Positions 1 through 11,400 of a DNA stretch of 64,000 bases are shown in pieces; the stretch's first letter is position 1, and each line of letters begins with the position of its first letter. The DNA lies in the NCBI GenBank assembly GCA_029717555.1, contig JAMDHS010000049.1, positions 100,270-164,269 of the forward strand. Reading direction: 5' to 3'. A program made the translations under genes and the position numbers. Origin of the DNA: Peribolospora baueri (lineage: Eukaryota > Basidiomycota > Peribolosporomycetes > Peribolosporales > Peribolosporaceae). The notes under the pieces were generated by a model. The model saw nothing but the letters and a program-made list of their open reading frames with translations, ran no database searches and was not told where the DNA came from.

Positions 1-3000
1 GGTCGCGCTCGCGTGCAGCTTGAATGCTGATGGCGATGCTCTTGACGCTAAGGCTAAGTAAGTTGATGTACCGGGGAGGGAGGGCGGGTGTTCTCATTTG
101 CGGGTTTAGGAAAGCGCGACTGATGGGGACGTCGATCGCTATTTATGTCCGATTCTTTCCATTCCGTTTCACGATGCGCAACGAATGTACGACCGACGCT
201 GCAACAGCTTGCCAGCCAACACCTGCCCTTCCCAAGGCTCTCTAAAAAATTTCAACACCATAGAGGAATTCAAGAAGGCCGACAAGCAAGCCATCTTCGA
301 TGCTCTCGCCGACGAGGTCTGTGTCTATCGTCTTTTGCTCTTCCCTGCACGTTCACTTGGATTGCTATCGGACTGCTATCCTTTCAAGCGATCGTATGGT
401 AGAACAATATCGCTCACCAGGATGCTTCTTTTGCAACTCGACTTTGACCCTGTCTCCATGTGCGCACAGATCTACGAAGCTTTTAAGACCTCTCCTGACC
501 CCGTATCCTACATCACCCGTTTTCTCGTGCTCACCTTTGCCGACCTGAAGAAATATCGCTTCTTCTACTGGTTCGGATTCCCCGCTTTCATATCCAAACC
601 GGCCTGGGAAGTTGAAGTGGCCGAAAGCCGGACTGAAATTGAGGGAGGCCTTGCTGGATGGAAGGGAATTCAAGAGCTGGGCCCGCAGAAGGTGAGGGCG
701 TTCGTCGACCCGCGTGCGAAATGATGACACATTGAAGTGCTTTACCACACACCGGACTCTTTTCCATTCACAGACAGCCGCGTTACAAGAAGCCATTGCG
801 AGCCATAGAAGAGCGCTCGATGCGGCCTCGGCGGACGGCGCCTTCTTTCTCGTCAAACCCTCCTCCTCGTCTTCGTCTGATTGGGTTGTTGGCAAGATTG
901 TCGACTATGATGTCTTCTTCAAGGACGTGCCTGAGTCAGAGGTAAGCATGGGCGGTCAAAAGCCCGTGCATCCCTTGTGCTCGCTGCTTCAGTGCTGAAG
1001 ACGAAGTCAAATCCGACGCTCACTCGTTTTCCGTTTGTCCACTTGGCCGCTCTTTCAGTGCCTTGTAGTATTCGTAGATCCTTCCGCCCAGCAGAATCTT
1101 CCTGGATGGCCGCTACGTAATGTGCTCACCCTTCTCAACATCCGCTTCGGCGTGCGTCGGGCGCGAATCGTGTGCTGGAAGGACGAGCTCAGCGCTGCGG
1201 ACTTTGGTCAGGGAAGCAGGAGCACGTTGGCTTGGGTCAAGCTGCCAGAAGGCGCCCAAGAGAATGGTGGGCTATGTTTCTCTTTGTTCCAACTAGCCCC
1301 GTTTCCCCTAATGTGCAGGCTCACAATGTTCTCGTTCCGTGTCACGAATCAGCGAGTCAACATGCGAGGCCGCAAGCTGTGGGATGGGAAAAGAACGCCC
1401 ACGGCAAACTTGGCCCGAAGATGGCGGATCTGGCGCCCATGATGGATCCGAAGAGGTTCGTTCCTAATCATAAACACTTTCCTTTGCTCCTTCGCTCGCA
1501 TGCGTCGTCGCTGAGCAGCTCATCCTGATATTTTGTGGTCCCCGCTGTTTTATTATTCCCCGCTCGATCAGGCTGGCTGACCAAGCTGTCGATTTAAACC
1601 TCAAGCTTATGCGTTGGCGTATCCTTCCCAGCCTAGACCTGGAAAAGGTCCAGTCGGCCAAATGTCTCCTCCTCGGAGCTGGAACGTTAGGCTGCTACGT
1701 CGCTCGGACGCTCATGGTAGGCGCACGCCCTGAGCGTTCATTCCACTCTTGCTCAGGTGGAGAGGCGCGCTGATCCGATAGTCTCGTCTGTCTTCATTCG
1801 ACTCCATTTACAGGGCTGGGGCGTACGCCAAATCACGTTCGTCGATTCGGCTCGCGTCTCGTTCTCGAACCCTGTTCGCCAGCCGCTGTTCGAATTCGAG
1901 GATTGTTTGGAGGGTGGGAAGCTTAAGGCGGCCTGTGCCGCGGAGCGGCTCAAGAAGGTGTATCCTGGAGTGGTGAGTGTCAATTGCCACCCTGCTTCGT
2001 ATGCCTCCGGTTTGGCCGGTGTATGCACTGATATCAATCTATACCCGCGCGACGTCAATATTCTGTATCCTCGTTCACCGAACAGAACGCAACAGGTCAT
2101 CATCTCTCCATTCCCATGCCGGGACATCCGGTTCCCGAGGTTTCAGTGGCGCAAACCGAGAAGGACGTACAGAAGCTCGAGCAACTGGTAGATGAGCACG
2201 ACGTCGTCTATCTGCTCATGGATTCCCGGGAGAGCAGGTGGCTCCCGTCACTTCTCGGAGCGGCAAAGGGGAAGGTGCGGGGTTTGCTGTCGCTTTGCCT
2301 TTCTTTGTTGTGACTCAACTTTTGCCCTGCTGAGTCGCGTTCAATCTAACCATCTGGTCTTACTTATGTGCACAGCTTGTCATGGACGCCGCTTTAGGTT
2401 TCGACACTTACCTCGTTATGCGTCACGGAGCATCGCCGGATGGGCAGATAGACGAGGATCAGATGAAAAAGCCCCCTGCAGAGCGCAGGCTCGGATGCTA
2501 TTTCTGCAACGACGTCGTTGCGCCTACTGATGTGAGTGTCTTCTCGATCGACCTTAAAGAAGCGCGGAGTAAGGCAGACTGGGAGGAAAGGACCATTAGT
2601 CTAACGGGCTCTCTCACGTTCGTTCCCTTGTGCTGCTGTATAGTCTTTGACGGACCGTACGCTAGATCAGATGTGTACCGTTACGCGCCCCGGTCTAGCG
2701 GCCCTGGCGGGTGCGTCGGCGGTCGAACTAATGGTTTCGGTCTTGCAACATCCGAAGGGGTGAGCGCGTCTCTTTCACCACGAAAGGGCCATTTACCTTT
2801 ATCGTCGGAATGTTCATAACAGGCTGATCTGATCTCTTTCGTGTCATTTTGGATGACTTGACAGCGTCGCCGCTCCTGCCTCTTCTTCGCCCAACGAGGC
2901 GGCCCCCTCCGCCACGGCCTACAAGGATTCGTCCTCCGGAGCGACCTCGGGCTCTGTGCTGGGTCTAGTGCCACACCAGATCCGAGGCTACCTCTCCCAA

Positions 3001-3240
3001 TTCTCCAACATGCTCGTCACCGGACAGGCCTTCTCTCAATGCACCGCCTGTTCCTCTCGCGTGGTGGACGAGTATCGCGCGGCCGGGTTCAGCATGCTGC
3101 TCAACGCTTTCAATGACGACGGGTACTTGGAGCGGCTCACTGGGCTGGACAAGTTGCGGGAGGAGGGAGAGAAGATGATGGAGAATCTGGACTGGGAGGA
3201 AGAGGAAGAAGAAGGCGAGGGGGAGGGAGAGCTGCTCTAA
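1..3240 (+). CDS. ATG7: Autophagy E1-like activating enzyme Atg7 (5' partial)
   Basis: E1-like enzyme that activates the ubiquitin-like proteins Atg8 and Atg12 for autophagy. The gene enters from the left. Exons that keep one frame are about 19-57, 208-316, 470-691, 774-941, 1059-1266, 1353-1455, 1572-1716, 1814-1972, 2086-2274, 2376-2531, 2644-2759 and 2865-3240. The N-terminal domain shows [19 protein letters not shown] and LPGWPLRN. The adenylation domain shows the nucleotide-binding GAGTLG and [14 protein letters not shown]. The catalytic cysteine lies in MCTVTRPG, with its codon at 2674-2676. The C-terminus has GLVPHQIRG, a CxxC pair (CTAC) and a Glu-rich acidic tail. No stop or frame break is seen once splicing is applied. 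The first residues and the start codon are upstream of the window. Identification is firm; the first exon boundary is inferred. Confidence 0.95.
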
Positions 3241-3749
3241 TCTAGCACCATCACCTCTTATACCTTGATACCATGGCCAAGACGCTGTTCAGCCCGTCAC
3301 CCCTTTCGTTGTTTCTCACATCCATTCACGTTTTGCTACGTTCAGCGATTGCCCGAAATGGTATTCCGTAACGACACACTGCAACGTTCCACGCCCGTGA
3401 TCAAGTTTCAGGCCCGATGGGATCTGTAGGCGATAAGCTGGGCGGAGGAGTCGCCGGAAGCCGGAAGCCGTCGTGTCAGACAGGCGTGACGTTGGGGAAC
3501 GCCTGCGCTAGACGCTGCTCTGCCACATCCTCGACAATACCCTTCCGTAGTCGTCTCGCAACTCTTTCGATACCCCGGGCCAAATTCCGAACATTAGAGT
3601 ACAGTCTATCAGAATGGGGCGAAGAAGGAGAGTGGTACAGAACCGAGAACGATTCGTTCGAACCAGCGGCGATAGACAGAAATGCCCCGTAATCATCTCT
3701 GGCAGAGCGACAATCCACATGTCCAGGCGCCCCTGCATCTTCGGCTAGC
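3241..3749. other. Convergent intergenic region, ATG7 / pirin 3' ends
   Basis: This holds the 3' ends of two converging genes. On the minus strand a second reading frame (3862 down to 3476, 128 codons) runs through it, overlapping the last pirin exon in another frame. It is discussed under findings and is not called as a gene. No terminator-like structure or RNA gene was recognised. Confidence 0.5.
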
Positions 3750-5854
3750 TCAGAGCCTGCGACGGCCACCAATGGACGACGCCCAGCCGGAGGCGTTCTC
3801 GAAGCCATTCTGGCCGAGTTGGACTGAATGGGAGGAGGGCGGTGTGCGGCAGACATCAGCACCAGTGTGTGCAGAAAGCAGAAATTGCATCGGAAGAGGG
3901 GTTAAGTCGAAGCCTTGGTTGGGCTACTCACAATCCTGCATGGCCTCGATGATCTCCTTGCGAGAAGTCATGACGAAGGGACCGTACTGCCGGGCAAGTC
4001 AGGAGTAAAGACGGTGTCAGCACCTCCCTGAAGCCATGGACAACAAGTTTTTTAAATGGGGGAGGAAGACACGCCAAAACGTACCTGCACAACCTCCTGA
4101 TCGAGGGGCTCCCCAGCAATGACGACGAATCTAGCACCCTCGCTCCCTGTAGCCTCCACGACCTCCACACCGTCTTCCTGAGGCAGGGTGGAAGGATCGA
4201 CGGCCTTCTCGGTGAAGGCCTTGTTAGTAAGGACGAGGGTGTGGAAAGGCGGGTAGGCTTTGAGGGGGTTGGACGTCGAGGTGCCGACGTTAATGGAGCC
4301 TGAGAGCGTATAAATGAAAGCATTCCAGCCCTGTTGTGTCCGGCGAGTCGAGCGACAGGCGGTGCGGAAAGAATTAAGCGTCAGAAAGACCGTGGCAAAG
4401 AGAGGCAACAAGAAAGGGTTGAGCAGGAGGAACGAAAGTGAAGAAGGCTCACCTTGGGCAATCTTTGGAAAATCCGTCCGCCCTTCTCGAGATTCACGTC
4501 GAAATACCAGCACCCTCCCTTCTCCGGGCTCCGCACGGGGCTCTCCACGCCGTGGCTGACGCCTGAGATGACCTTGACCTCCCAACCGTGTCCCTCTTCC
4601 TCTTCGCTGCCCTGCGAGGCGTCCAACTTGGCCAGCTCCTCTGTTGATCGCGGCTTGGCTGTCGGAATCTCCGAGGCGCGGTACTCTTGGTAAGAGGGAG
4701 GGGCCATCTTTGCGTGCGCGGGCAAATCGACCCTGAATGCGAGGGGTGAAAAAGAGAAGGGACGTCAGGACTAGCGGAGCACGATGGATTGAGAGGATCG
4801 TGCGTGACGGCTTACCAGAGCTGCAGGCCGACTGGGTCAGGAAGCCGAGTCGGAGGGTTGGTGGACTTGTCCCAATGCAGCGGCATTTCGGCGTGCATGA
4901 TCTGCGAGCGGAAAAAGCGAGCGATCAGAGCAAGAACACCGATTACTGCACAAGGTGCATGGCTCCAGAGACAGAGCCATAGTCAACACTCACTCCTCTT
5001 CCAGCGATCATCCATTGAAGATCGCCAACGCCGATGACACCCTTGTGGCCAGCAAAGTCCTCGTGCTGGAATTTGCCCTGGTTTTCGGTAAGGCATCATT
5101 TATATCCACAACAAAGAGTCAGCGCCATGCGAAGAGAAAAGGCAACGAAGACGACACCGGGCGAATCACACGCATGAACGCACATCGGTCATATAAGTGA
5201 CTGTAGCTTGACCACGGTGCGGGTGGTCAGGGAAGCCGGCACCTTCGCTAACGCAGAAGTTGTCGAGCATCAAGAAAGGGCTAAGGTTGCGGAGTGACGG
5301 GGTGCCAATGGAGCGACGGACAACGGCGCCCTTGCCTTCGGGCGTCTGCGAACGGTGAGAAAAGGCGCCAGAAGGGGCAGGCAGGAGACCACAGATGAAG
5401 AAGACGACACCTCATGTCAGTTTGCCTGTTCTGGAGGAGTCGCTAGGCAGCTCACCCCAAGCCCATTCTTTAACTTCCACCGAGAACGTCCACCTGAAAT
5501 CTTCCAGCTCATGTCACCCAAGGTGGGGCTCTCCATCGCCGCCGGGACGGGCGCCTCGCCTGTGGCGGTCGAGCTCTTCGTAGTATTTGCAACAGCAGCA
5601 GCGGCAGCCCCTACAGAAGCAATAGAAGCTCCGCTCACCTCGATGGCCTCGACCGCCTTGGCTACGGTGCGCGAGAGGAGACGAGCGGCCATGTTCCGAA
5701 TGTCGTGATCGATCGGTCGGGACGGGTTCAAGTCCGTGTTGATAGCGGTGCGGGGAGAGAACGCGGGAAGATTGGATCGCCTAATGAGCACGAAAGCGAG
5801 AAGAGCGGCAATCAAGGAGGTGAGAAGCGCGAACTTGGACAAGGGTAGTGACAT
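3750..5854 (-). CDS. Pirin family protein with N-terminal hydrophobic segment
   Basis: Pirins are iron-binding bicupin proteins; members act as nuclear cofactors or quercetin-dioxygenase-like enzymes. Exon 1 (5854-5456) starts at an ATG and encodes a hydrophobic stretch at residues 8-24, then an Ala/Ser-rich linker to about residue 110. Later exons carry the pirin core: FLMLDNFCVSEGAGFPDHPHRG with the metal-ligand HPHRG, GKFQHEDFAGHKG, GDLQWMIAGRG, IMHAEMP, and near the C-terminus YGPFVMTSRKEI. The last splice joins MQD to FQLGQNGFENASGW, ending at the stop at 3750-3752. The extension of about 110 residues with a membrane-anchor or mitochondrial-targeting look is unusual, since many pirins start directly at the cupin. 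Some intron edges are approximate. It faces RPS21 across a 341 bp divergent promoter. Confidence 0.88.
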
Positions 5855-5900
5855 GGAAATAGGAAAGAAGAGGCGTCTCGCCGTTCACTGCTCACAGGTA

Positions 5901-5910
5901 CCTTTATATG
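5901..5910 (-). promoter_or_regulatory. TATA-like box upstream of pirin
   Basis: On the minus strand the sequence reads CATATAAAGG, about 47 nt upstream of the pirin ATG. It is the only clear TATA-like element in the divergent pirin/RPS21 spacer. Its function is inferred from position only. Confidence 0.4.
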
Positions 5911-6043
5911 TACACTCGACAGCGTGCGGAGTGGGCTGACCAGCTACGCCGGTGGTCCGTCCGTCCGGCTGACATCAGCGACTCCGGTCGGGGATAAGCC
6001 GGAAAAATGGATGTTCGGCTGTTCGGCCGGCCCAGGGAGCAAC

Positions 6044-6085
6044 AGGGTTAGGGTTATAACAACTGCTACAGTTCTGTGACCCTAA
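6044..6085. promoter_or_regulatory. TTAGGG (Tbf1/telobox-type) motifs upstream of RPS21
   Basis: AGGGTTAGGGTTA is seen at 6044-6056, and an inverted copy, CCCTAA, at 6080-6085. These lie 110-150 nt upstream of the RPS21 start codon. TTAGGG-type sites bound by Tbf1-like factors are known in ribosomal-protein promoters of several fungi. A role here is inferred. Only two and a half units are present, so this is not a telomere tract. Confidence 0.5.
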
Positions 6086-6195
6086 CTCGACCCCCAGCCA
6101 AGGATGCCGCAGCAGGCTCTTCGCGCCCGGTCCATCATCGGATGGCCTAGGCAGATGAGCCAGATCGAACGTTTCGCACATCACTCAAGGCCAAG

Positions 6196-6906
6196 ATGGA
6201 AAACGACAAGGTGCGTAGGGTGGACGAGCAAGTGGGCCAGAGAAGTGGAGAGCCGAGCTTGCGAGACGGATGCCATGTGCGAGATTGGTAGGGAGGGCCA
6301 CTTCGACTGACGACCTGTTTGCTTGCTGCTCTTGCGCCGTTCGCCTTGTGGATCGTCATCTCTCCCTCCTCGTCCGTCCGCACCTTGTATGAACACGACG
6401 ACTGAAACGCATGACAGGGCGAACTCGTCGACCTCTACGTCCCGCGCAAGTGCGCCGCCACCAACCGGATCATCCAGGCCAAGGACCACGCCTCCGTGCA
6501 GATCGTCGTCGCCGACGTCGACGAGTCCGGCAAGATGATCCCCGGCAAGAACACCACCTTTGCGCTCTCCGGCTTCGTTCGCGCTCAGGGCGAGAGCGAT
6601 GACTCTCTTAACAGGCTTGCCACCGAGGCTGGTCGTGAGTGTCTGGTTTTCAGTGTGATTCGGTGGGAAGCGGGGAATGTGTGCTAGACTCGGCTGGGCT
6701 CGAAGGGAAGGGCTGAAGAAGAGACGAGGAGATGGGGGTTGGGGTTGGGGCGAGGGAAAGGGAAAGGAGGCCGTTGTAGTTGCAACTGCCGCCATCTCAT
6801 CGCCGACAGTATGCTGTCGGACGTGGCTGATCGTTTTCGCATTGAACTTTTTTCGTTTGCCCCCTACTCTCCAGTTCTCCGCAACGTTTGGAGCTACCAG
6901 AAGTAG
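6196..6906 (+). CDS. RPS21: 40S ribosomal protein S21 (eS21)
   Basis: Small-subunit ribosomal protein. Three exons (6196-6210, 6418-6634, 6875-6906) splice to 264 nt, coding for 87 residues, which is the usual eS21 length. The protein begins [17 protein letters not shown] and continues with [16 protein letters not shown]. It ends [12 protein letters not shown] before the stop at 6904-6906. The first exon is only 15 nt. An intron placed just after the start is common in fungal ribosomal-protein genes. Both junctions are phase-consistent, and a GTGAGT donor opens intron 2. TTAGGG motifs lie just upstream. Confidence 0.96.
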
Positions 6907-8424
6907 ACGACCCACCTTCTCCGACGGGGTGGTTTGGAGGGATGGCGCCAGCTTGTACAATACTCGAGTGCAGTGGGAAGCCCGATCTACATCTATTCCC
7001 GAAGCTCGTCCATCCATCATCGTCTGGCTTGTACGTCCGAGAGAGTAGCAAGCGACCTTGGCATACGTCGGGCAAAAAGTTTTGTGAGAGAAATTGGGCG
7101 TTCGTTCGTGACGTTTTTTTCCGCGGATACTACGGAGGAGACGCGACGACGGTCGAGGTCTAGGATCCGAAAAAAGTGGGCGCCGCCTGCGTGGTCCGCT
7201 CTGCGAGCGTGCATGGCGTCGCTCTCAAGTCGGAGAGGACGGAAGACGGTCGGTCGGTTGCTGACCTGACCGAGTCGACCGACCCGGTGACCGCGCCCCG
7301 TCGACGTCTTTCTCTATCCCGGGGAAGGGCCGCATGGTGATCGTGTGCGAGACTAGCGAAGAGAAGATGGGGTAGGAGGGTGAACGACGATCAACTCATC
7401 AGCGTACGTCCGCAAGGCAACGTGAAAAGAAAAGAAAAGAAAAGAAAGAGGGGAGGACAGGGGAGGGTAGGACAGGGGAGGGTAGGACAGGACCACCACG
7501 TGATCTTTGGGCGAAGCTAAGACAGACATCGACTGAGGGAGGGGAAGGGACGGCCCGCATTGCTGCTCCCATTTCTTGGGCGCAGTGATCAAAAAGAAAA
7601 GGTGCCAAGGACGCGACGCGACGGGCCAAGAGTTCCCTCTTCTCAAGTTCGGTTCTCATCCGTGAAATCTCCATCGATCTTGGGGGTCAGGGCGTAAAAA
7701 AAAAAAAGAAGACTGATGTACAGGCGATGTAGTGCGAGCGAGTGAAGAAAGGGAGGCGCGAGGGAAAGCGAGAGGGGAACGAGACCTCTTATAGGGAACA
7801 GGAGGGAGACGAGGAGGGATAGGGCTGGAGGGGATGCTCCGGATAATAGGAGACGGGCATAGAACGGTACGAGCGTTTGCGAGGTCGTGGAGAAAATATA
7901 AAGACGGGGGGGCACAACGGACGGCATACGAAAGGGAGGAAAGGAACGACGAAAAGAGAGAAGAGAAGAGGGGGGGGGGGGCATCAAAACACACTCGCAA
8001 GGAGTGCAGATACAGGACGAGCAGAAGAACGGATTCCACGAGCACACGCACGGACTTCCAAAAAGAAAAAGGGAGGAAAAAAAAAAAAGGCGAGCGAGCG
8101 AGCGAAGGGAGGAGCCGAAAATCCAGAATGAAGATCGACGGCAATGCGATGGATGGGATCGGGCCTGAAAGAGGAGGAAATGGATGTGGACCTGGACGGA
8201 CAGGCGAGGGGAGGTAGGGGTGGAGAAGGGTTGGAAGAGAGGAATGGAAAGGGGGAAAAGGAAGGGTATGGCGAGGCCCGACGGGGTGCGAGAGCGTACA
8301 TCCTGCGAACCACACTACGACCGCTACGGCCATCGGCCGTAGACAACCGACGGCGACGACGGCTGCCAAGAAACAAGAGAACCCACGGTCCGAAGGGGGT
8401 GGTATATGAGCGGCGCTCCACCGC
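6907..8424. other. Purine-rich spacer between RPS21 and the histidine kinase
   Basis: About 1.5 kb without a supportable gene. The plus strand becomes strongly A/G-rich after 7400, with an AAAAG run, a short tandem repeat at 7453-7492 and a G run at 7971-7981. Long open frames on either strand here are Arg/Gly-rich or Ser/Pro/Phe-rich, as expected from a purine-biased strand, and show no domain. This is probably the 3' side of both converging genes. Confidence 0.55.
7422..7492. repeat. AAAAG microsatellite followed by 15-16 nt GA-rich tandem repeat
   Basis: Several AAAAG units run from about 7422 to 7450. They are followed by about two and a half copies of a unit close to GGACAGGGGAGGGTA. 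Seen directly; no function is inferred. Confidence 0.75.
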
Positions 8425-11400
8425 TCAGCTGCGAAGGGACCCCATTCGGGTGGCGGCGGAGCGCTCGAGCGTCTTGCGGAGCGTGTTGAGCAGGTCGAGC
8501 TTCTTGAGCGGCTTTGCGACGTACCTGGGGGCGAGGGAGGCGTAGGCGGAACGTTTGGTCAGTACGGAGAACCTCGCCGATCCGGATACCAAGCGACGCC
8601 AGGCGATACGGCCGAACACTCACTCGTCCATGCCGGCCATCATGCATCGCTCTCGGTCGCCGATCATGGCGTGTGCGGTGAGTGCGACGATGGGCGTCCG
8701 CTCGGCGCCCGCTTCTTCCTCCCATTTTCGCTGTGTCACAAACGAAAGAAAGAAAAAGGACAAAGGTGGGCGACGAACGCAGGCAGCCACGACCGGGGCG
8801 AGCGTTCCACTCACGATGATCTCCGTCGCTTCGATACCACCCATAAACGGCATGCTCACGTCCATGAGACTGAACGGACAACGCAACGGCAAACGAGTCG
8901 TCCGTCAGCAAGCCAGCACCATATCGACTCGCCGCCGTCTCTCGTAAAAAAAAAAAAAAAAAAGACCACCACGTCGAGCCGGCACTCACATGACGTCAAA
9001 CTGTCTTCGCTTGACGGCCTCAACGGCGAGGGCGCCATTGTCGACCACCTGGACCTTGTGACCGGACTTTTCTAGTATCTTGCACGCCAGCTTTTGCTGT
9101 GGGACACAATCGCAGGGAGGGGAGAGATGAATGAAAGCACGCGTCAGTCCGACACCTCCCCATGGCGGCGAATGCGAGAAAAAAACTCACGTTGACCACG
9201 TTGTCTTCGGCCAGGAGGATATCAAAAGACACGTCGTTCCTCGTCTCGCCGACCTCGGAGGTAGAGCTTTCGAGCGAAGGCATGAGGGCGTAAGAGAGGT
9301 CGGCCAAGCTGGTGGGCGTGTTGATGTAGGAGGAGATACCGTAGTCGAGGCAGTAGGTGAGGTTGAGCTGGAGGGTGGCGGGAGAGACGAGGTTGATGGG
9401 AATGTAGCGAAGGTGTTCGATGCTGCGCAGGCCCTCGACGACGGAGAGCGAGTCGGCGATGATGGCGTCGATCCGCGGCGTACCTCTCCTACGCTGGGCC
9501 GCCTCCTCGAGCGAGTGGACGGTGGTGACCTTGAGCTGGAGGTCCTCGAGCATGAGTCGGACTTTGGTGGTGTCGTGAAGCGTGTCGAGATAGAAGATGT
9601 TGCGACCGGCGTAGGGCTCGATCTTGTGGGCCACCGTCTCGTCGGAGATGTGGTCGAGCTGGACGAGCATGGTGAAGAAAAAGTCGGAGCCCTGGCCGTA
9701 GTTGGAGCGGACCCACAAATCGCCTCCCATGAGGTTGACGAGCCGGCGAGAGATGGAGAGACCGAGACCGGTGCCGCCGTATTTCCTGGTCGTCGAGCCA
9801 TCGGCCTGGCAGAAGGTGTCAAAGATGAGGTCGAGCTTGTCCTGCTTGATGCCAATGCCGGAATCGGAGGCGCAGAACTCGAGGAGGGCGTGGGTGGGAG
9901 AGACCATCTTGTCGAGTCGGCACTTGAGCGCCACTCGTCCGCCGGCGTCGGTGAACTTGACCGCGTTGCCGATCAGGTTGGTGATGATCTGCTTGAGACG
10001 CAAGGCGTCGCCGACGATGGCGTCGGGACAGTCGGGAGCCACCTCGTACATGAGGTTGAGTTTTTTCTGCGTCGCGCGGACGGACAGCGTCTTGAGAACG
10101 CTGAAGACGACGCCGCGGAGGGAGAAGGGGATCTCCTCTACGTCCATTCGGCCAGCCTCGACTGGGAGGGGCGACAAGATGGAAGAAAGGAACGAACGAA
10201 CGAAAGAACGAAACGCGGTTAGACAACAAGTTGGCAGCGAAAAGCTCGACCAGACTAGATAAAACGGCGAGCTCACTCTTAGAAATATCCAAAATATCAT
10301 CAATGATGGCCAACAAGTTACTCGCCAACGTCGAAACAGTGACCAAATTCTCTCTCTGGCCGCGGGAAAGGTCAGATTCGAGGGTGAGAGAAGTCATGCC
10401 GATGATACCGTTCATCGGCGTCCGAATTTCGTGGGACATGTTCGCCAAGAATTCCGACTTGGATCGGTTCGCAAGCTCCGCCGCTTCTCTGGCCGCCGTG
10501 TTCTTCTGGATCGAGTCGCGGAGCGAGTAGACCATTTGGTTGATCTTTGTCTTTAGCGAGTCCATCTCACCGCTCGCCTCGACGGTGACGAATCGCGTAA
10601 AGTCGCCGTCCGTCGCCGCGGCCGTGATTTGAGCAAAGGCGCGCACTTGAGAAGTGAGGTTGTTTGCCTATCGGAGACGGTCGGTCAGTTTCAGACGATA
10701 GCCCTCTCTCGACAAGGAGGATAAAAAAGCGTCGATGGGACTCACCATAATGTTGACGTTCTCCGTAATCTCTTCCCACGTACCCTCCAAGTCGTTCTTT
10801 TCCGCCTGCACGCCGAGTTTGCCCTCGGTACCTACCTCCCTCGCCACACGCGTCACCTCCGAGGCGAAAAAGGACAGCTGATCGATCATCGAGTTGATAG
10901 TATTGACAAGATCGAGCATCTCTCCAGCGACGGGAATGGTAACTTTTTGAGTAAGATCACCTCTAGCGACGGCGGTGGTAGCGTGAGCGATGGCACGGAC
11001 TTGGAGGGTGAGGTTGGAGGCCATGGTGTTCACCGAGTCGGTAAGGTCCTTCCACGTCCCGCCGACGCCTAGCACCGTCGCCTTTCCGCCTAGCTTTCCT
11101 TCCGTTCCCACCTCTTTGGCCACACGAGTGACCTCGGTGGAGAACGTGCGGAGTGACTCGACCATGTTGTTCACCGTCGACTTGAGCTCGAGGATCTCCC
11201 CTTGAGCGTCCACTTCGATCGTCTTGTTCAGATCGCCGCGGGCCACCGCAGTGGTGACGGCGGCGATGGACCGCACTTGGCTCGTCAGGTTGCTGGCCAT
11301 CGTGTTGACCTTTTCCGTGAGCACCTGTGTGCGGGGGGATCGGATGGATGGATGGCCGAAAAGGAGGGTAAGCACACGTCACGACGACGGTCGAGGAAGA

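Noticed and set aside
1260-1360. Apparent frameshift in ATG7 between LPEGAQEN and the VGWEKN exon
   Set aside because: Using the acceptor AATCAG ending at 1352 instead of GTGCAG at 1318 restores the phase exactly, so no break is needed.
1973-2085. Apparent phase problem in ATG7 before SIPMPGHPV
   Set aside because: The acceptor at 2085 (GAACAG) gives [14 protein letters not shown] in frame.
3640-3680. GGTTCGAAC-like sequence resembling a tRNA T-loop (B box)
   Set aside because: No matching A box, acceptor stem or anticodon arm could be folded around it on either strand.
6044-6056. Interstitial telomere or chromosome end
   Set aside because: Only two TTAGGG units in a gene-dense setting; better explained as promoter motifs.
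6181-7020. 279-codon minus-strand frame over RPS21
   Set aside because: Antisense shadow of RPS21 exons and introns; no motif; RPS21 is certain.
9131-10222. 363-codon open frame on the plus strand, Gly/Val/Glu-rich
   Set aside because: It is exactly antisense to the kinase ATPase domain, which has clear motifs; codon bias of the real gene keeps the opposite strand open.
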